NCBI GenBank assembly: GCA_025201805.1
Contig: MU619464.1
Coordinates: 1-20,020, forward strand
Reading direction: 5' to 3'
Source of the DNA: Parasitella parasitica
Lineage: Eukaryota; Mucoromycota; Mucoromycetes; Mucorales; Mucoraceae
DNA: 20,020 nt
A program made the translations under genes and the position numbers. Below are positions 18,600 to 20,020 of the stretch, in pieces (positions within the stretch are counted from its first letter, which is position 1; every line of letters begins with the position of its first letter). The notes beneath the pieces were generated by a model. That model saw only the letters and a program-made list of their open reading frames with translations. It had not been told where the DNA came from and searched no databases.

Positions 18600-18745
18600 T
18601 TACTTTTTTGAGCACATTTTTTTGAGTGTACGGGCACATTTTCGCTTCATGAGCAAATTTTTTCAAGCCTTTTGACCGTAATTTTAAGCCTATGTTACTA
18701 GTAATTTATGTGCTCATTTAAGCATAAAAGTGTGATCATTTAAGA
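18600..18745. repeat. Cluster of degenerate TGAGCACATTTT-like units
   Basis: The motif occurs as TGAGCACATTTTTTTGAG, GGGCACATTTTC and ATGAGCAAATTTTTTC on the plus strand (18607-18665). It then occurs in opposite orientation as TGTGCTCATTTAAG and TGTGATCATTTAAG (18710-18743). This suggests small tandem duplications on either side of a loose inverted repeat. Confidence 0.35.
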
Positions 18746-18926
18746 TGTTGGATCAAAAAGATAATGAAAAAAAACCAAAGGTTAACGAGATACGAAAACT
18801 TAAAGATACTTTATTTAGGATCGAAATTGCATCTGCTATTTATACTTTTTACAACTACATAAATTTATGGTGACTTATTTAGATTACTAATTGACAAGAC
18901 TAATTCACAGTGACAATCTACTTGAC

Positions 18927-19150
18927 AGTGCAATGGAATGGTATAACTAAAAGCAAGTATCTAAAAAAAAATTAAGACTCAAATGTCACGCATAGTCAAT
19001 TCGTGCCATTCGAGTTCGCATAACATATTAAGTCATATAAATCAAACCGAATTACAAATACAATTTAAGAAGACCTTATCAATGAATGTCGTGTGAAGAA
19101 AAACACTCCTGATCAAAGTGCTTTCCCTTACACAATAGATATTCAGAATA
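18927..19150 (-). repeat. Interspersed repeat A, right copy (uninterrupted)
   Basis: The reverse complement matches 877-910 joined to 1141-1332. The site corresponding to the solo-LTR insertion is intact at 19118-19122 (GTGCT). No open frame is visible. Confidence 0.75.
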
Positions 19151-19580
19151 AGAATAATAATGACAAAGATATCAATTATGGCAGCTCGTCATTCAATGAG
19201 TTTTTCCCATCATTCTAGATAAAGATATCTTTAACAGAATAACTAAAGTATGACGATAGCCATCCTAACACGGCCAACCAATGTTACGCAAATCTCCATC
19301 AATGGTGAAAGCATTCAGCATCATTTGCTTCTCCTTAAAACCAAAAATTAAACAACAACAAATTAACGCATTGACTCTAGGATCAATGCTTCATTCATGA
19401 GAACTGATATACAACAATTCAAATCCTATAAATACTAAGATGTTTTTCTCTAGATAAAACCTCAGTATACTTTTATAATAAAGAACCCCAAACTTGATTA
19501 TAATTGTAATTTCATAACGCTTTTATTTTTACTTTTTTTTTTTATTTCGTAAATCTATCAAATTTACTGCAGACAGGGTA
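19151..19580. other. Gene-free AT-rich interval
   Basis: Only short open frames and homopolymer runs (for example around 19530-19545) are seen. Probably further decayed repeat sequence. Confidence 0.35.
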
Positions 19581-19678
19581 CGATATGAGGTTATACAACA
19601 AGGGCTACACGTCTTTGATCTGACAGAGCCTTAACCTTTATCCTGGTGCTCAGATCTGTGTTACTTACAGGAATAACC
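19581..19678 (-). repeat. Interspersed repeat B, right copy
   Basis: Reverse complement of this stretch aligns with 2583-2677. On the plus strand it contains AGGGCTACACGTCTTTG and GGTGCTCAGATCTGTG. There is no coding potential. Confidence 0.65.
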
Positions 19679-20020
19679 TTCTTGATTTGAAACAGAGACT
19701 TTATTCTCCAATTTACACAAGCGTATCACATCACATCATTGGACAATCTGATGTATATTTCAGATATTTCAATACAATAAAAAGAGACTTGTAATAATTC
19801 ACAGCTTTCAACTGTATCCGAACAATAAAAGAAGTATATCGTTTATTATGATATAAATACAGGGTATTTATATCTTCAATGATTTACTACAACTCAGATG
19901 GTAGCTGTAATAACCAATAGATTAATGTGATAGTATGTTGTCACTGTTGATGAACGAATAGAAAATACACCGTGTTATCGTTGTCAATTGGTTTGATATG
20001 TTTCATTGTTGAGATTGATC
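19679..20020. other. Right edge, gene-free
   Basis: AT-rich sequence with two AATAAA-type signals (about 19777 and 19825) and AGAGACTT-like boxes of the kind found in LTRs. Terminal boundaries could not be placed and the element, if any, runs off the window. Confidence 0.3.

Noticed and set aside
1-20020. A single long inverted repeat enclosing the gene block
   Set aside because: Repeats A, B and C are each inverted between the flanks, but their order and spacing do not match one continuous palindrome. They are better read as separate dispersed elements.

Overview
The window looks like nuclear DNA from an early-diverging (Mucoromycota-type) fungus. This is an inference from AT-rich, repeat-littered intergenic DNA, compact genes with many introns of 42-83 nt (one of 205 nt), CTAAC/CTAAT-like branch points, and a gene set (Set9/Suv4-20 methyltransferase, exocyst Sec10, Cas1p-type O-acetyltransferase) that fits a fungus. 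No rRNA, tRNA, CRISPR or bacterial-type operon signals were seen.

Layout. Bases 1-4700 hold no intact gene. They contain shattered remains of a Ty3/Gypsy-type integrase (about 1390-2085), a clean 230-bp solo LTR (911-1140) with a 5-bp target duplication, and several repeat fragments whose partners lie inverted in the right flank. Bases 4720-10969 form the first gene block: a six-exon minus-strand SET9-like histone H4 lysine-20 methyltransferase, an unrecognised two-exon minus-strand gene of 83 residues, and a ten-exon plus-strand SEC10. The small gene and SEC10 start 270 bp apart and are divergent. Bases 11579-14389 hold a three-exon CAS1/CASD1-like gene. From 14390 to the end there is no intact gene, only AT-rich DNA with dispersed repeats and a patch of degenerate coding-like sequence on the minus strand (about 17359-18460).

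How the genes relate. SET9 acts on chromatin. SEC10 tethers secretory vesicles at the plasma membrane. The CAS1-like protein is a Golgi-type membrane enzyme that would O-acetylate surface glycans. SEC10 and CAS1 both serve cell-surface construction and are tandem on the plus strand, but about 600 bp separates them and nothing in the sequence shows co-regulation.

Most interesting signals: a 24-nt microexon carrying the SET-domain HDC motif and followed by a GC-AG intron; two frame-compatible acceptors 15 nt apart in SEC10 intron 4; an unidentified 83-residue gene; and a solo LTR whose empty target site is preserved in an inverted repeat copy about 18 kb away. I found no convincing wholly new multi-gene system.
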